This document shows positions 8,546 through 17,976 of a stretch of 64,000 bases of DNA, piece by piece. The stretch comes from Algoriphagus marinus (lineage in GTDB: Bacteria > Bacteroidota > Bacteroidia > Cytophagales > Cyclobacteriaceae): assembly GCF_001936475.1 (NCBI RefSeq), contig NZ_MSPQ01000012.1:62001-126000 (forward strand). Reading direction: 5' to 3'. The position numbers and the translations under genes were made by a program. The notes beneath the pieces were generated by a model that was given only the letters and a program-made list of their open reading frames with translations, searched no databases and had not been told where the DNA came from. How positions within the stretch are numbered: position 1 is the first letter of the stretch; every line of letters starts with the position of its first letter.

Positions 8546-9388
8546 TTATGGGTTGTAAACTTGAACAGCTACCGGTGCACCTGTTGGATCTAAAAATAAA
8601 CCAGCCGTGCCTCCTCTTATTTCAGAAGATGGTTCGATTAGGATCTGAGCTCCGGCATTTCTGGCCTTTTCAATTGTAGCTTTTACATCTGCAACTCTTA
8701 CATACGGAATAAAGTGAGAACGGATCCCTTGGGCTGGGTTGGGCAATAATCCAATACAGTTTCTACCGTCCTTTTTCATCATTTGATAGTTGGGAGAAAC
8801 TGAAGGAAGAGGTTCCGCTGAAAAACCCACTATTCCTGAATAAAATGCTTTGGAATCAAATGGGTCATTTGACCAAAGTTCTAATCCGAGAAAGGAATTA
8901 ATAGTAGCCAAACCTGCCACGGGATCACCCTTTGCCATTTTGATGAAAGATATGTGTGCACCTTGTGCATCTTCGATAAAAGAAACCGATCCGAGATTTT
9001 CCACAGCTACCGGATTTCGAAGTACTTTAGCACCCATGCTTTTGGCCATCTCTGTGGTGGTTGTTACATCATCTACGGAGATGGATCCGATCCATTCCCC
9101 CGTATTATTTTTTGATTTGTAGTTCGCCATCAATCCTATTGGCTTTCCTTCGTTTTGGAAAACCCAAACCATTTTACTGCCTTCTCCATAAGGAATTACT
9201 TTCCATCCAAATACTGTTGAGTAAAAAGAGGCAGATAATTCTGGGTTTGGCGAGGCTAGATCATACCAAACCACTTTGCCATGTGTATATTCTGTTCCGG
9301 CAATTTCAGTTCCGATGGGGGGAGCTACGCCTGGTGTACATGAACCTAAGCCAAGCAAGAGTCCTATTCCGATTAAAAACTTTTTCAT
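8546..9388 (-). CDS. VOC/glyoxalase-fold lipoprotein
   Basis: This 280-residue protein has a lipoprotein signal (MKKFLIGIGLLLGLGSC, lipobox cysteine 17). It then has two vicinal-oxygen-chelate modules: residues about 35-150 (GKVVWYDLASPNPELSASFY, then FIEDAQGAHISFIKMAKGD) and about 160-280 (LELWSNDPFDSKAFYSGIVG, then GLFLDPTGAPVAVQVYNP). The pattern matches VOC proteins related to antibiotic-resistance and hydroxylase-like glyoxalase-fold proteins, but here exported and lipid-anchored. The metal ligands cannot be assigned with certainty. It is upstream of the tiny lipoprotein gene. Confidence 0.82.
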   Translation of the reverse strand: MKKFLIGIGLLLGLGSCTPGVAPPIGTEIAGTEYTHGKVVWYDLASPNPELSASFYSTVFGWKVIPYGEGSKMVWVFQNEGKPIGLMANYKSKNNTGEWIGSISVDDVTTTTEMAKSMGAKVLRNPVAVENLGSVSFIEDAQGAHISFIKMAKGDPVAGLATINSFLGLELWSNDPFDSKAFYSGIVGFSAEPLPSVSPNYQMMKKDGRNCIGLLPNPAQGIRSHFIPYVRVADVKATIEKARNAGAQILIEPSSEIRGGTAGLFLDPTGAPVAVQVYNP

Positions 9389-9535
9389 AGAAATAAAATT
9401 ATAATATCCTTTAAATTAATTTTTTTAGGTTTCTCAATCAAACCCTTTAGGTTAAACTTATCTACTGTAGCTTAAAGACTAGTCACTTTATAAAATTTGA
9501 AGAGTTGAAATAGAATTTTTTGGCTATTTTCCCAA

Positions 9536-10672
9536 ATGACTTGGACGAGTGACCCGATTTATGTCAGCGGAATGCTATGCTTTTTGGTGCTTTTTTCAAC
9601 TTGGTTAGCCACGTTCAAGGGATGGAAAACTATTGGAACGCCTATTCTTGTAATCGTCATTACCGCAATAGTTGCCAACATTGGAATCATCCCAACTGCC
9701 ACTGCAGGTCATCCGATTTATGATAGCGTATTTATTTATTTGGCCCCGATGGGGATTTTTATTGCGCTATTGGAGGTCGATTTGAAAAGCTTAAAAAATG
9801 CCGGTGGACCAATTTTACTGATGTTTATAATCGGAGGAATTGGGACAATGATTGGGGTTTTGGTTTCCTGGTTTGTGGTACAGCCAGCCGGGGAGATTGG
9901 GCCTTTGGCAAATGCCCTAGCAGGAATGTTTACCGGGACTTATATTGGGGGAAGTATCAATTTCAATGCGGTAGCTCTTCATTACCAAGTCAACTCCCAA
10001 CCTGATCAATACGCTGCCAGTACAGTGGTCGACAATCTGATCGGCACACCTTGGATCATAATTTGTCTGATTTTGCCAAAGTATTTGCAATCCTTATTTC
10101 CCAGAAAAAAACTAATACCAAATTCTGGCAAGCTGGAAAAAATCAAAAAATCCGAGTCTATATCTATTCCAAGTTTCGCTGCGATTTTAGGGATGGCTTT
10201 TCTGGCGATGGCTTTTTCCAAATGGATGATTAGCCTATTTCCTCAAGTTCCTGAGATCATTGTTCTAACTACTTTAGCATTGATTTTGGCTCAAATCCCA
10301 ATCGTTAAAAAACTTCAGGGTGCACATACGATTGGCTTTTTTATCATCTTAATTTTTTTGGCGACCATCGGAACACTTTGTGATCTAAATACACTTTCCG
10401 GTTTGGGCGGACTCGCAGGTACGCTAATTCTATTTGTGAGTTTGCTAATGCTGATCCATGGGTTGTTCATTTTTGGAGTCGGTGCTTTGCTGAAAATAGA
10501 TTGGGATGTAATCGCTGTGGCTTCACAAGCGAATGTTGGTGGAAATACTACAGCTATTGCAGCAGCAGAAAGCTTGGATCGCCCGGATTTGTTGATTCCC
10601 GGAGTTTTGGTAGGAAGTCTTGGAAATGCTCTTGGTACCTATGCTGGATTTTTTATAGCAGGAATACTTTAG
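9536..10672 (+). CDS. DUF819 family membrane protein
   Basis: This 378-residue integral membrane protein has about ten hydrophobic segments and the DUF819 signatures GTYIGGSINFNAVALHYQ (near residue 140) and SQANVGGNTTAIAAAESL (near residue 330). Both are Gly/Asn-rich re-entrant-like motifs resembling those of sodium-coupled transporters. The substrate is not known for this family. It stands 147 bp from the divergent VOC lipoprotein gene and 142 bp upstream of an SBF-type symporter on the same strand, so the two may be co-expressed. Confidence 0.85.
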   Translation: MTWTSDPIYVSGMLCFLVLFSTWLATFKGWKTIGTPILVIVITAIVANIGIIPTATAGHPIYDSVFIYLAPMGIFIALLEVDLKSLKNAGGPILLMFIIGGIGTMIGVLVSWFVVQPAGEIGPLANALAGMFTGTYIGGSINFNAVALHYQVNSQPDQYAASTVVDNLIGTPWIIICLILPKYLQSLFPRKKLIPNSGKLEKIKKSESISIPSFAAILGMAFLAMAFSKWMISLFPQVPEIIVLTTLALILAQIPIVKKLQGAHTIGFFIILIFLATIGTLCDLNTLSGLGGLAGTLILFVSLLMLIHGLFIFGVGALLKIDWDVIAVASQANVGGNTTAIAAAESLDRPDLLIPGVLVGSLGNALGTYAGFFIAGIL

Positions 10673-10814
10673 AGTAAAGATTTTAGTTTCAAGTATTAAG
10701 ACAGGAGTATTAATATTAGTGAGTCGAGGAGAGGGGTTAGATTATATTAGGATGATTATTTTGTCGAATGCCTATTTAAAAGTCTAGCGTACAAAATTTT
10801 AAAACTTTTACAAA

Positions 10815-11702
10815 ATGGAAGCAAATGTATTGACACAGGTTTTTCTCCCGCTTTCCCTTGCGGTAATTATGTTTGGAATGGGGCTTTCCCTGACTCCTGC
10901 TGACTTTAAGCGAATTTTAATCTACCCTAAAGCTGTGGCAATTGGCTTAGTGAATCAAATGATTTTACTTCCTTTAATTGCTTTTGGCCTATGTAAACTT
11001 TTTAATCTTAGTCCCGAACTTTCGGTTGGAATGATGATTCTGGCGGCTTGTCCAGGTGGTGCCACTTCCAATTTGATTGCGCATTTGGCCAAAGGAGACA
11101 CCGCCTTATCTGTTACATTGACAGCTTTTTCTTCGATTCTTACGGTCTTTACCATTCCGATTATCGTGAACTTTGCCATACTTCATTTTATTCCGGATGG
11201 AAGTGAGCAGCAATTGAATGTGCTAAGTACGGTCATTTCCGTTTTAGCGATTACTATTATTCCTGTGATTATTGGGATGGTCTTGCTTCAAAAATCCCCT
11301 GATCTTGCAAAGAAAATGGATCAGCCCTTACGGAAGTTGTCAGCCCTTTTCTTCGTCTTAATAATTCTGGCGGCGATCTTGAAGGAACGGGCACATGTTG
11401 TCGAATACTTTGTTAAAGCTGGACCTGTGGCGATTTCGTTGAATATCATCACCCTTGCGCTTGGCTTCTATATGGCAAAAGCTTTTGGAATCAGTGAAAA
11501 ACAAAGCCGGACGATTTCTATTGAATCCGGGATCCAAAATGGAACTCTCGGAATTACCATTGCCGCAACTCTAATCGGCAATAGCGTAATGCCAATCCCT
11601 TCGGTAATTTATGGTTTGTTGATGTTTGGAACTGCTGGAGCCTTGATCTATTGGGGGAATCGAAAAAAGATGATTTTAGAAGAAGAAGTAAGAAAGAATT
11701 GA
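10815..11702 (+). CDS. Bile acid:sodium symporter family protein
   Basis: This 295-residue membrane protein has 9-10 hydrophobic segments and the SBF family motifs FGMGLSLTPADFKRI (residues about 21-35) and AACPGGATSNLIAHLAKGDT (about 78-97). The crossover motif SIESGIQNGTLGITIA follows near residue 235. It is expected to import an organic anion with sodium. The family name does not imply bile acid as substrate in a free-living bacterium; small carboxylates are as likely. A second SBF member is at 21691-22788. Confidence 0.9.
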   Translation: MEANVLTQVFLPLSLAVIMFGMGLSLTPADFKRILIYPKAVAIGLVNQMILLPLIAFGLCKLFNLSPELSVGMMILAACPGGATSNLIAHLAKGDTALSVTLTAFSSILTVFTIPIIVNFAILHFIPDGSEQQLNVLSTVISVLAITIIPVIIGMVLLQKSPDLAKKMDQPLRKLSALFFVLIILAAILKERAHVVEYFVKAGPVAISLNIITLALGFYMAKAFGISEKQSRTISIESGIQNGTLGITIAATLIGNSVMPIPSVIYGLLMFGTAGALIYWGNRKKMILEEEVRKN

Positions 11703-11763
11703 TGTACAAATTGCCAAAAAATAAATTCTTGAATTTGAAACTTGGGATAAGCCTGAAAAAATA

Positions 11764-11808
11764 AAACTCTCAGAAAACATATTTAAAACCAATGTTTCCT
11801 GAGAGTTT
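11764..11808. terminator. Shared terminator hairpin between convergent genes
   Basis: AAACTCTCAG-AAACAT (from 11764) pairs with ATGTTT-CCTGAGAGTTT (to 11808), with one mismatch, between convergent genes. The minus strand continues into TTTTATTTTTT, so it serves the minus-strand gene best. Confidence 0.75.
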
Positions 11809-11846
11809 AGGTAAGTTGTTGTTGAAAACTGATCTTGATATTTCGC

Positions 11847-12209
11847 TTACTTCTTTACTCCGGTAAAAGTCCCGGAAGCCATTGAACCAAGCTTCACTTT
11901 TCCACTGATCTTGCCACCTTCAGCTTTCCCATCGTATTCAATCTTGTTTCCTTGGATATCAAACTCAATATGAAAGGTGTCATCTGCTTTGATCATTCCA
12001 GTTAATTCTGAATCTCCCAATTGTCCGGTATATGTTCCGGTAATTTTCCCATCAGCAGTTTGCTTGAGTACAAAAGTAGGATTGCCACTTCCCATATCTG
12101 TTTGGACATCGAGATCCCAAGTTCCGGTTAAATCTGCCTTAGGAAAGTTAAATGCAATAGTGAGCGCGAGAAGCGAAATAGCGATAAATGTGATTCGTGG
12201 ATTTTTCAT
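11847..12209 (-). CDS. Small secreted beta-rich protein, unknown function
   Basis: This 120-residue protein has a signal-like N-terminus (KNPRITFIAISLLALTIAFN). A repetitive beta-sheet body follows: LTGTWDLDVQTDMGSGNP, ADGKITGTYTGQLGDSELTG and GGKISGKVKLGSMASGTFTG. The alternating G-K-I-x-G-x-Y/V pattern resembles small calycin-like or META-like exported proteins of Bacteroidota, but I cannot name a family. The ATG at 12209 is chosen because the upstream codons MLEPHL precede the signal peptide without adding to it. Confidence 0.7.
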   Translation of the reverse strand: MKNPRITFIAISLLALTIAFNFPKADLTGTWDLDVQTDMGSGNPTFVLKQTADGKITGTYTGQLGDSELTGMIKADDTFHIEFDIQGNKIEYDGKAEGGKISGKVKLGSMASGTFTGVKK

Positions 12210-12262
12210 AAGATGTGGTTCTAGCAAAATAAGTTAAGAAGATATCCTGTTTTTTTCAATCC

Positions 12263-13711
12263 TCATTCAATAATCGCCTCTGCTTCGATTTCCACCAAAT
12301 ACTCTTCACCTATCAATTCTGCTTTGACCATCGTGTTTGCAGGCTGAATATCTGCAAATCGCTCTCCGTGAGCTCTGGCTATTGCCTCCCAATCAGCTAT
12401 GTTTCGGATAAAAATTCGAGTTCGGACTACTTGATCTAGTTTCCCGCCGAGACTTTGAATCGCTCCCTCAAGTTTGTCGATGATAAAATGAGTCTGTGCT
12501 GCAGGATCTGTCCCACCCATCGCGTTTGGGCCATGAGTAGCCGTTGTTCCAGAAACCAAGATTCGATTTCCTTTTCGGACTGCTCGGCTAAACCCCGCGA
12601 TTTCTTCCCAAATTGTCCCGCTCAAAGCTTTTATCCTTTCATCACTTCCTTTTAAAGTCGGATAGGGTGAGGGAAAGCTTTTCACGTGATGGCTCAAATC
12701 TCCCGAGGCAGTTAGGAAGGGAGGCTTCCGATATTCATCTCCACAATCACCCGGAATTGTTTGGAAACTTCCAATGACTTCTTTGATTCGTTGTTTGTCT
12801 TTTTCGTCCAAATCAAAAGAAAATAGCGCTTCATTGTCTCGTATATGTTCGCTTTTCCCCAGTCGAGCGCCGATGATTACTCCAGCCACAGCAGGTTGAT
12901 TCAGGATAAAGCTACTCGCGATATTAGCGATTCCGACCTGATGCTTTTTTGCGATTTGATCCAAAGTTTGGAGCAAGGTTTGAAAGCTTTGCCAACCTCC
13001 AGCAGTATCGATGAATCGCTTGTATTTCATCTGAGACCAAGTCAAGGATTCATTAAGTGTGGGCTCAGGCTGGTTTAGCCATTTCTCGGAAAGAAATCCG
13101 CCGGCAACAGTTCCGAAGGCCAATAATTTAATTCCGTGTTTTTCGCAAACTGCTGTCATTTTTCCAGCGGCTCGCTGATCCAAAAGGGAATAACATACTT
13201 GGTTACTGACTACTTCTATCCCGGAATTTGCCACGATTTGAAGATGCGCTGCATCGAAATTCGTCAACCCGAGATACTTGATCAATCCTTCTTCTTTTAA
13301 TTCCTGAAGCCAAAAGAGACAATCTACCCAAGAAGGATGAGCATAGTTCCAGGCATGGAATTGCATCAAATCCAATTGTTCGGATTGCATCCGAGTAAGT
13401 GCCAATTGTACAGCGGCTCTCACTTGTGACTTGGTGATATCCCCCGGACTAGGAACCCACTTCGTGAAAAGTTGGGCCTTGTTTTCTCCGTAAGTCTTTC
13501 TGAAAACTCCGGAAATTTCCTCAGCTGAGCCATAATGATCTGCCATGTCAAAAGTGGTAAACCCAGCTTCTGCGTAATCATTCATTGCTTTGGCTGCTGA
13601 GATAGGGTCTATTTTATTTCCATCGCGCTCCAAATCAGCAATCTGCCAAAGTCCAGTCAAGGCTTTACAAATGGTCAATCCTGGGGCAAGTTCAGTGTAT
13701 TTTGAAATCAT
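12263..13711 (-). CDS. Aldo/keto reductase fused to a RidA-like domain
   Basis: Residues 1 to about 320 form an aldo/keto reductase barrel with the tetrad Asp55, Tyr60 (FDMADHYG), Lys84 (LFTKWV) and His119 (MQFHAW). Residues about 345-482 are a RidA/YjgF module (GNRILVSGTTATHG, then LVEIEAEAIIE at the end). The RidA position that carries the catalytic Arg (PARS) reads PANT with Asn459, so canonical imine deaminase activity is doubtful. The fusion is uninterrupted. Its ATG follows the stop of the APC permease by one base, so the two are an operon and the enzyme may act on an imported amine or amino acid. Confidence 0.87.
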   Translation of the reverse strand: MISKYTELAPGLTICKALTGLWQIADLERDGNKIDPISAAKAMNDYAEAGFTTFDMADHYGSAEEISGVFRKTYGENKAQLFTKWVPSPGDITKSQVRAAVQLALTRMQSEQLDLMQFHAWNYAHPSWVDCLFWLQELKEEGLIKYLGLTNFDAAHLQIVANSGIEVVSNQVCYSLLDQRAAGKMTAVCEKHGIKLLAFGTVAGGFLSEKWLNQPEPTLNESLTWSQMKYKRFIDTAGGWQSFQTLLQTLDQIAKKHQVGIANIASSFILNQPAVAGVIIGARLGKSEHIRDNEALFSFDLDEKDKQRIKEVIGSFQTIPGDCGDEYRKPPFLTASGDLSHHVKSFPSPYPTLKGSDERIKALSGTIWEEIAGFSRAVRKGNRILVSGTTATHGPNAMGGTDPAAQTHFIIDKLEGAIQSLGGKLDQVVRTRIFIRNIADWEAIARAHGERFADIQPANTMVKAELIGEEYLVEIEAEAIIE

Positions 13712-13712
13712 C

Positions 13713-15191
13713 TTAATCGGGTAGTTTTGAAAATCGTTCTTGTGTATTAATCCCTTGCCGCTGAAGTTTTTTCCAGCGGAAGAAAAAGAAAATTGATGCC
13801 CCGGCCATCACTATAAGCCAAACCGGAGTTGAATGAAAGTACCATGCAGAAACTTCGGCATTGATATCTTTTGCAGTATGAATAATCAGAAATCCTGACA
13901 GGAACATGATCCCAAATATTGCAATGATTTGTTGGGTGATTCGGGATTTGAAGATGCTGATTTTGGCTGCTAGTACCGGGTTTCTTTTAGGTAAAAAGAG
14001 GAGTGATATCGACATCAACAGGAAATTGACCAACATGGATGTCACCATAATGTCAATTCCTAGAAAGAAATCTCCTGCAAAGTGACTTCCTAAAATACCC
14101 ATGGTCGCCATAGCTCCACTGAGTAGAATTGCACGGTGTGGCGTGTGATGAACTGGATGAATAGATGAAAAGTCTTTTGCAAAGATTCCATCTTCTGCCC
14201 ATGAAAAAATCAATCTGGAGACGGAAAGAATCATAGCTGGAAGATCATTTAGCAAGGCAATTGCCGCTCCGAATAAAATCAAAACTCCCAAACTTGAAGG
14301 AAGCACGTAGCTTAATAATCCAGCTGCGGTAATGTCTTTAGATAATGCTTCGCTAGCTACAAATTCCCATGGAACAGCATGATAAACCGCAAATGAGAAT
14401 AAAATATAAAATAGGCCAACTCCGAAAATAGCCAATCCAATTGCCTTGGGGAGGTTTTTGGTGGGATTTTTTGCTTCTCCTCCTGCTTGAGCAATCGAGT
14501 CAAAACCTATAAAGCTGGAGAAAAGTAGCGCTGCTGCAGTAAGAAAAACCGACCAGTCAAAGCTGTTTTCAATTATAGGTATGCTTTTGCCTTCTTTCTC
14601 AAAAATAGCTTTTGCAAAATCAGATTGATCGAAACTTAATCCGGAAATAATGACTACTGCTCCCAGACCAAACATCAAGATCATCAGGGGAATCAGTGTT
14701 TTTTCGTAGAGTTTAACTCCTCGAATATTTACCCATACAAAAACCCATAGAATCCCAAGAGAAATAGTAACCCGAATCCAACCGATCTCTAGTTGAGCTG
14801 CAAGGCTTTCCCATCCTATTGCTGCGAAAAAATCCCTGAAAAAAGGAACAATCACATAAGCTATGACGCCGATGACAATGGATAATCCAAACCATTGTGA
14901 AAAGCTGGCAACAAACCCTAAATAAGGATTAAGGGAGCGGCTTGCATAAAGATAGGATCCGCCCGCTCTTGGCATTGCAGTCGCCAAAATCGCATAGGCT
15001 AAAGCTGCAAAAAGTGCAGGGACTGCTGCGAAAAGAAATGCCGGAAGTACGTATGGACCGATTCCAGGGACATTCCGCTGAATCATAAAAGGCACCACAT
15101 AGATCGATGCTCCGATCATGGAACAGATTCCAGTAGCTGTAAGTCCTAAGAGGCTGAGATTTCGGGTGAGGTGGGCTTTGGAAGAATTCAT
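13713..15191 (-). CDS. APC family amino acid permease
   Basis: This 492-residue protein has about 12 membrane segments. Family marks are GICSMIGASIYVVPF (segment 1 with its unwound Gly-rich region), AMPRAGGSYLYASRSLNPYL (end of segment 2) and FIGFDSIAQAGGEAKNP (segment 6). It is expected to move an amino acid or polyamine across the inner membrane. The next gene, one base away, is the AKR-RidA fusion, which suggests a shared substrate pathway. Confidence 0.9.
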   Translation of the reverse strand: MNSSKAHLTRNLSLLGLTATGICSMIGASIYVVPFMIQRNVPGIGPYVLPAFLFAAVPALFAALAYAILATAMPRAGGSYLYASRSLNPYLGFVASFSQWFGLSIVIGVIAYVIVPFFRDFFAAIGWESLAAQLEIGWIRVTISLGILWVFVWVNIRGVKLYEKTLIPLMILMFGLGAVVIISGLSFDQSDFAKAIFEKEGKSIPIIENSFDWSVFLTAAALLFSSFIGFDSIAQAGGEAKNPTKNLPKAIGLAIFGVGLFYILFSFAVYHAVPWEFVASEALSKDITAAGLLSYVLPSSLGVLILFGAAIALLNDLPAMILSVSRLIFSWAEDGIFAKDFSSIHPVHHTPHRAILLSGAMATMGILGSHFAGDFFLGIDIMVTSMLVNFLLMSISLLFLPKRNPVLAAKISIFKSRITQQIIAIFGIMFLSGFLIIHTAKDINAEVSAWYFHSTPVWLIVMAGASIFFFFRWKKLQRQGINTQERFSKLPD

Positions 15192-15701
15192 TCGCTTTGA
15201 AAGGAGGAAGATAAAAAAAATCAGTCTAGAAGAAATTTGGAACCCCGATTTTTAGCTTTTTAAATATGATTATCTGATTATCCGCAATTATGCCAGTAGC
15301 ATTATTTTCTTTGCTTTATTAGACGGTTGTCCGATGTCGGATGACCGATGCATACCAAAATCAGGCCTTAACCTAAATTTTAAAAATTAAAGCTAATTAC
15401 TGGTATAAAAGCGGATAGACAAATATGATTATTCCCTTTCTCACCAGTGGCTTGATCTTACTGCCTATAAATGCGATGGAAGTTCAGCTTTGGCAAATTT
15501 CGGTATTCGGTCATCCGTCTTCCAGCCAAAAAAACTCAGGGAATTTCCTTATTGGTGCAATAACCAATATCCATGTTTTTAAAAAGGATCAACCCAAAAA
15601 ATGGCTTGATATGATCTTTGTCAGGATATTTCCAAAGAGTAATTACCTAATTTGTAGATCGGGATAAGCAGATTTCCCGAAGAACTATTTCTTTTCTACT
15701 G
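15192..15701. other. 510-bp intergenic region without a supported gene
   Basis: It lies between the divergent permease and pta genes and should hold both promoters. Near 15321-15352 it carries degenerate words around GTCCGATGTCGGATGACCG, with a related inverted word near 15505 (CGGTCATCCGTC). An open 80-codon frame at 15425-15667 has no signal, motif or composition that supports it as a gene. Confidence 0.5.
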
Positions 15702-17792
15702 ATGACCAACGCTATTTACCTCACCACCACAGAACCCTATTCGGGAAAGTCCATTATCGCTTTAGGATTGATGAATCTTTTGGCAAGCAAGACAGACAAG
15801 CTAGCCTACCTCAAACCGATTGTTTCGGGAGGAATGAAAGACAAAGACCGTAGGCTAGAACTGATCAAAGAACATTTCAAGCTTGCACAATCCTATGATG
15901 AAATGTTTGTCTTTTCGAGAAAAAGGGCAATCAAAGAGATCAACAAGGGGAATGAATCATTTTTGATTGATTCAGTGATAGATCATTTCAAAAAACTACA
16001 GGAAAAGGCAGATTTCACCGTGGTGGAGGGAACTGATTTTCTGGATGTCAACACCAATGTGGAGTTTGATGGAAATATTTCTATTGCCAAAAACCTGGGG
16101 ATCCCTGCAGCAATAATTCTGAATGGAGCCAAAAGATCCGTTTCGGAAATAGTGGATATGGCGCAAGCGACTACTAATGGGTTTTTGAACAGAGGTGTCC
16201 AGGTTCTCTTTTTGGTAGCAAACAAAGTGGCGCCAGGCCAAGAGAAAGAAATTACTGAACGATTGATAGAAGTATTACCGAAGGAGATTCTAATCACGGC
16301 TATTCCTATGCGGGAGGAACTGAGTAATGCTACCATGGGAGAGATTCGGGATTCTTTGGGTGCGAAAGTTCTTTTCGGAGAAGATCTACTTTCCAATCGA
16401 GTCGATAAATCTATCGTTGGAGCCATGCAGTTACGGAATTTTCTACATCGATTGGAACCGAACACCTTGGTAGTAACTCCGGGAGATCGAGGAGATTTGA
16501 TTCTGGGCGCTTTTCAAGCCAATGTTTCCCGGAATTTTGGGAAAATTGCAGGGATGGTACTTACTGGGGGGATTTTGCCGGAGGCTCCGATTATTAAGCT
16601 TCTTGAAGGTTTAGAAACTGTTTTGCCTGTATTACAGGTAGATGAAGGGACCTTCAATGTAGTCACCAGAATCAATGAAATACATGCACGAATTTCTGCG
16701 GATGATAAAGAAAAAATCACTTTGGCGATTCGGCTCTTCGAAGAGGCAGTAGATGAAGAAGCTTTGAGCCAGCGACTTGTTTTGTTTCATTCCGATACAC
16801 TTACACCTAGGATGTTTCAATACCAATTGGTAAAGCGGGCCAAAGAACATAAAAAACACATCGTCTTGCCAGAAGGTGAAGATGATCGGATTTTGATTGC
16901 AGCAGATCGGCTTATTCAGCAATCGGTGGTCAGTTTGACTCTCCTGGGAAATCGTGAATCTATCGAGACCTCCGTGAAGCGACTTAATCTTTCCCTTGAT
17001 TTGACGAAAGTGCAAATTGAAAATCCTGCCACCTCACCTCGGTTAGAGAAATATGCTAAGACTCTTTATGAGCTTCGAAAAAGTAAAGGAGTGACTTTGG
17101 AAATGGCGAAAGACCTGATGCTTGACATCTCTTATTTTGGGACTATGATGGTTTTCCTTGGAGAGGCTGATGGCATGGTTTCAGGTGCTATTCATACCAC
17201 TCAACATACCATAAGACCTGCTTTGCAGTTTGTCAAGACCAAGCCTGGTGTATCGACAGTATCATCTGTATTTTTTATGTGTCTTCCAAACAGAGTATCT
17301 GTTTTTGGAGACTGTGCCGTGGTCCCAAATCCCAGCTCAGAGCAACTTGCAGACATTGCTATTTCCTCAGCTGAATCAGCCTTGATGTTTGGAATTGAGC
17401 CCAAAATAGCCATGCTCTCTTATTCATCTGGCACTTCCGGTGCAGGAGAAGACGTGGAAAAAGTCAGAAGAGCAACAGATCTTGTCAAATCCAGAAGACC
17501 GGATTTGAAAATTGAAGGGCCGATCCAATATGATGCTGCCGTAGACCCTGGGGTAGGGAAACAGAAGCTTCCAAAATCTTCAGTAGCAGGTCAGGCGAGT
17601 GTTCTTATTTTCCCGGATCTCAATACTGGCAATAATACATACAAAGCTGTGCAGCGAGAGACTGGAGCTTTAGCGATTGGCCCGATGCTTCAAGGTCTAA
17701 ATAAACCTGTAAATGATCTTAGTCGTGGTTGTACAGTAGCTGATATATTTAATACGGTTGTGATCACCGCCATCCAAGCCCAAGAATCCTAA
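15702..17792 (+). CDS. pta: Phosphate acetyltransferase (long, two-domain type)
   Basis: At 696 residues this is the long Pta form. It has an N-terminal BioD-like P-loop domain (TTEPYSGKSIIALGLMNLL, residues 9-27), a DRTGG-type regulatory domain (about 215-330, with PGDRGDLILGA), and the catalytic PTA_PTB domain from about 375 (IVLPEGEDDRILIAADRL). The catalytic domain ends with the substrate-site motifs MLSYSSGTSGAG and FPDLNTGNNTYKAVQR. It interconverts acetyl-CoA and acetyl phosphate. ackA follows 184 bp downstream, separated by leader repeat B. Confidence 0.96.
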   Translation: MTNAIYLTTTEPYSGKSIIALGLMNLLASKTDKLAYLKPIVSGGMKDKDRRLELIKEHFKLAQSYDEMFVFSRKRAIKEINKGNESFLIDSVIDHFKKLQEKADFTVVEGTDFLDVNTNVEFDGNISIAKNLGIPAAIILNGAKRSVSEIVDMAQATTNGFLNRGVQVLFLVANKVAPGQEKEITERLIEVLPKEILITAIPMREELSNATMGEIRDSLGAKVLFGEDLLSNRVDKSIVGAMQLRNFLHRLEPNTLVVTPGDRGDLILGAFQANVSRNFGKIAGMVLTGGILPEAPIIKLLEGLETVLPVLQVDEGTFNVVTRINEIHARISADDKEKITLAIRLFEEAVDEEALSQRLVLFHSDTLTPRMFQYQLVKRAKEHKKHIVLPEGEDDRILIAADRLIQQSVVSLTLLGNRESIETSVKRLNLSLDLTKVQIENPATSPRLEKYAKTLYELRKSKGVTLEMAKDLMLDISYFGTMMVFLGEADGMVSGAIHTTQHTIRPALQFVKTKPGVSTVSSVFFMCLPNRVSVFGDCAVVPNPSSEQLADIAISSAESALMFGIEPKIAMLSYSSGTSGAGEDVEKVRRATDLVKSRRPDLKIEGPIQYDAAVDPGVGKQKLPKSSVAGQASVLIFPDLNTGNNTYKAVQRETGALAIGPMLQGLNKPVNDLSRGCTVADIFNTVVITAIQAQES

Positions 17793-17796
17793 TTCA

Positions 17797-17976
17797 ATGA
17801 AATCGAGCATGACCCAAAGTGACACACAGAGTTATGGTTATAATGCTTGATAAGATTCCATGTGGCCATCAATAATCAAATTATAATCATATGAAATGCC
17901 CATGAGAAAACTTCTCACACAGGGGAATGATTATCTAGGGCATTCCATATGACCATAAAAAAACAATTATAATCAT
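17797..17976 (+). repeat. Leader repeat copy B: two tandem units ending at the ackA ATG
   Basis: Unit 1 (17797-17890, 94 bp) begins ATGAAATCGAGC and ends AATTATAATCAT. Unit 2 (17891-17976, 86 bp) begins ATGAAATGCCC and ends CAATTATAATCAT, immediately followed by the ackA ATG. Unit 2 is bounded by the inverted pair CATATGAAATGCCC/GGGCATTCCATATG (13 of 14 pair), with an inner GAGAA/TTCTC hairpin. Unit 1 starts four bases after the pta stop codon. Copies A, C and D share these words. Confidence 0.85.

Noticed and set aside
15425..15667. 80-codon open frame in the pta upstream region
   Set aside because: No signal peptide, motif or conserved-looking composition; contains the degenerate intergenic words and lies where promoters are expected.
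15983..16465. 160-codon open frame antisense to pta
   Set aside because: Pta is full length and certain; the antisense product is low-complexity Ser/Arg-rich with no motif.
17797..17850. 17-codon ORF at the start of leader unit 1 (MKSSMTQSDTQSYGYNA)
   Set aside because: Reading continues differently in copies A and C (stops at different places, frame not kept), so the ATG is part of the repeat, not clearly a peptide gene.
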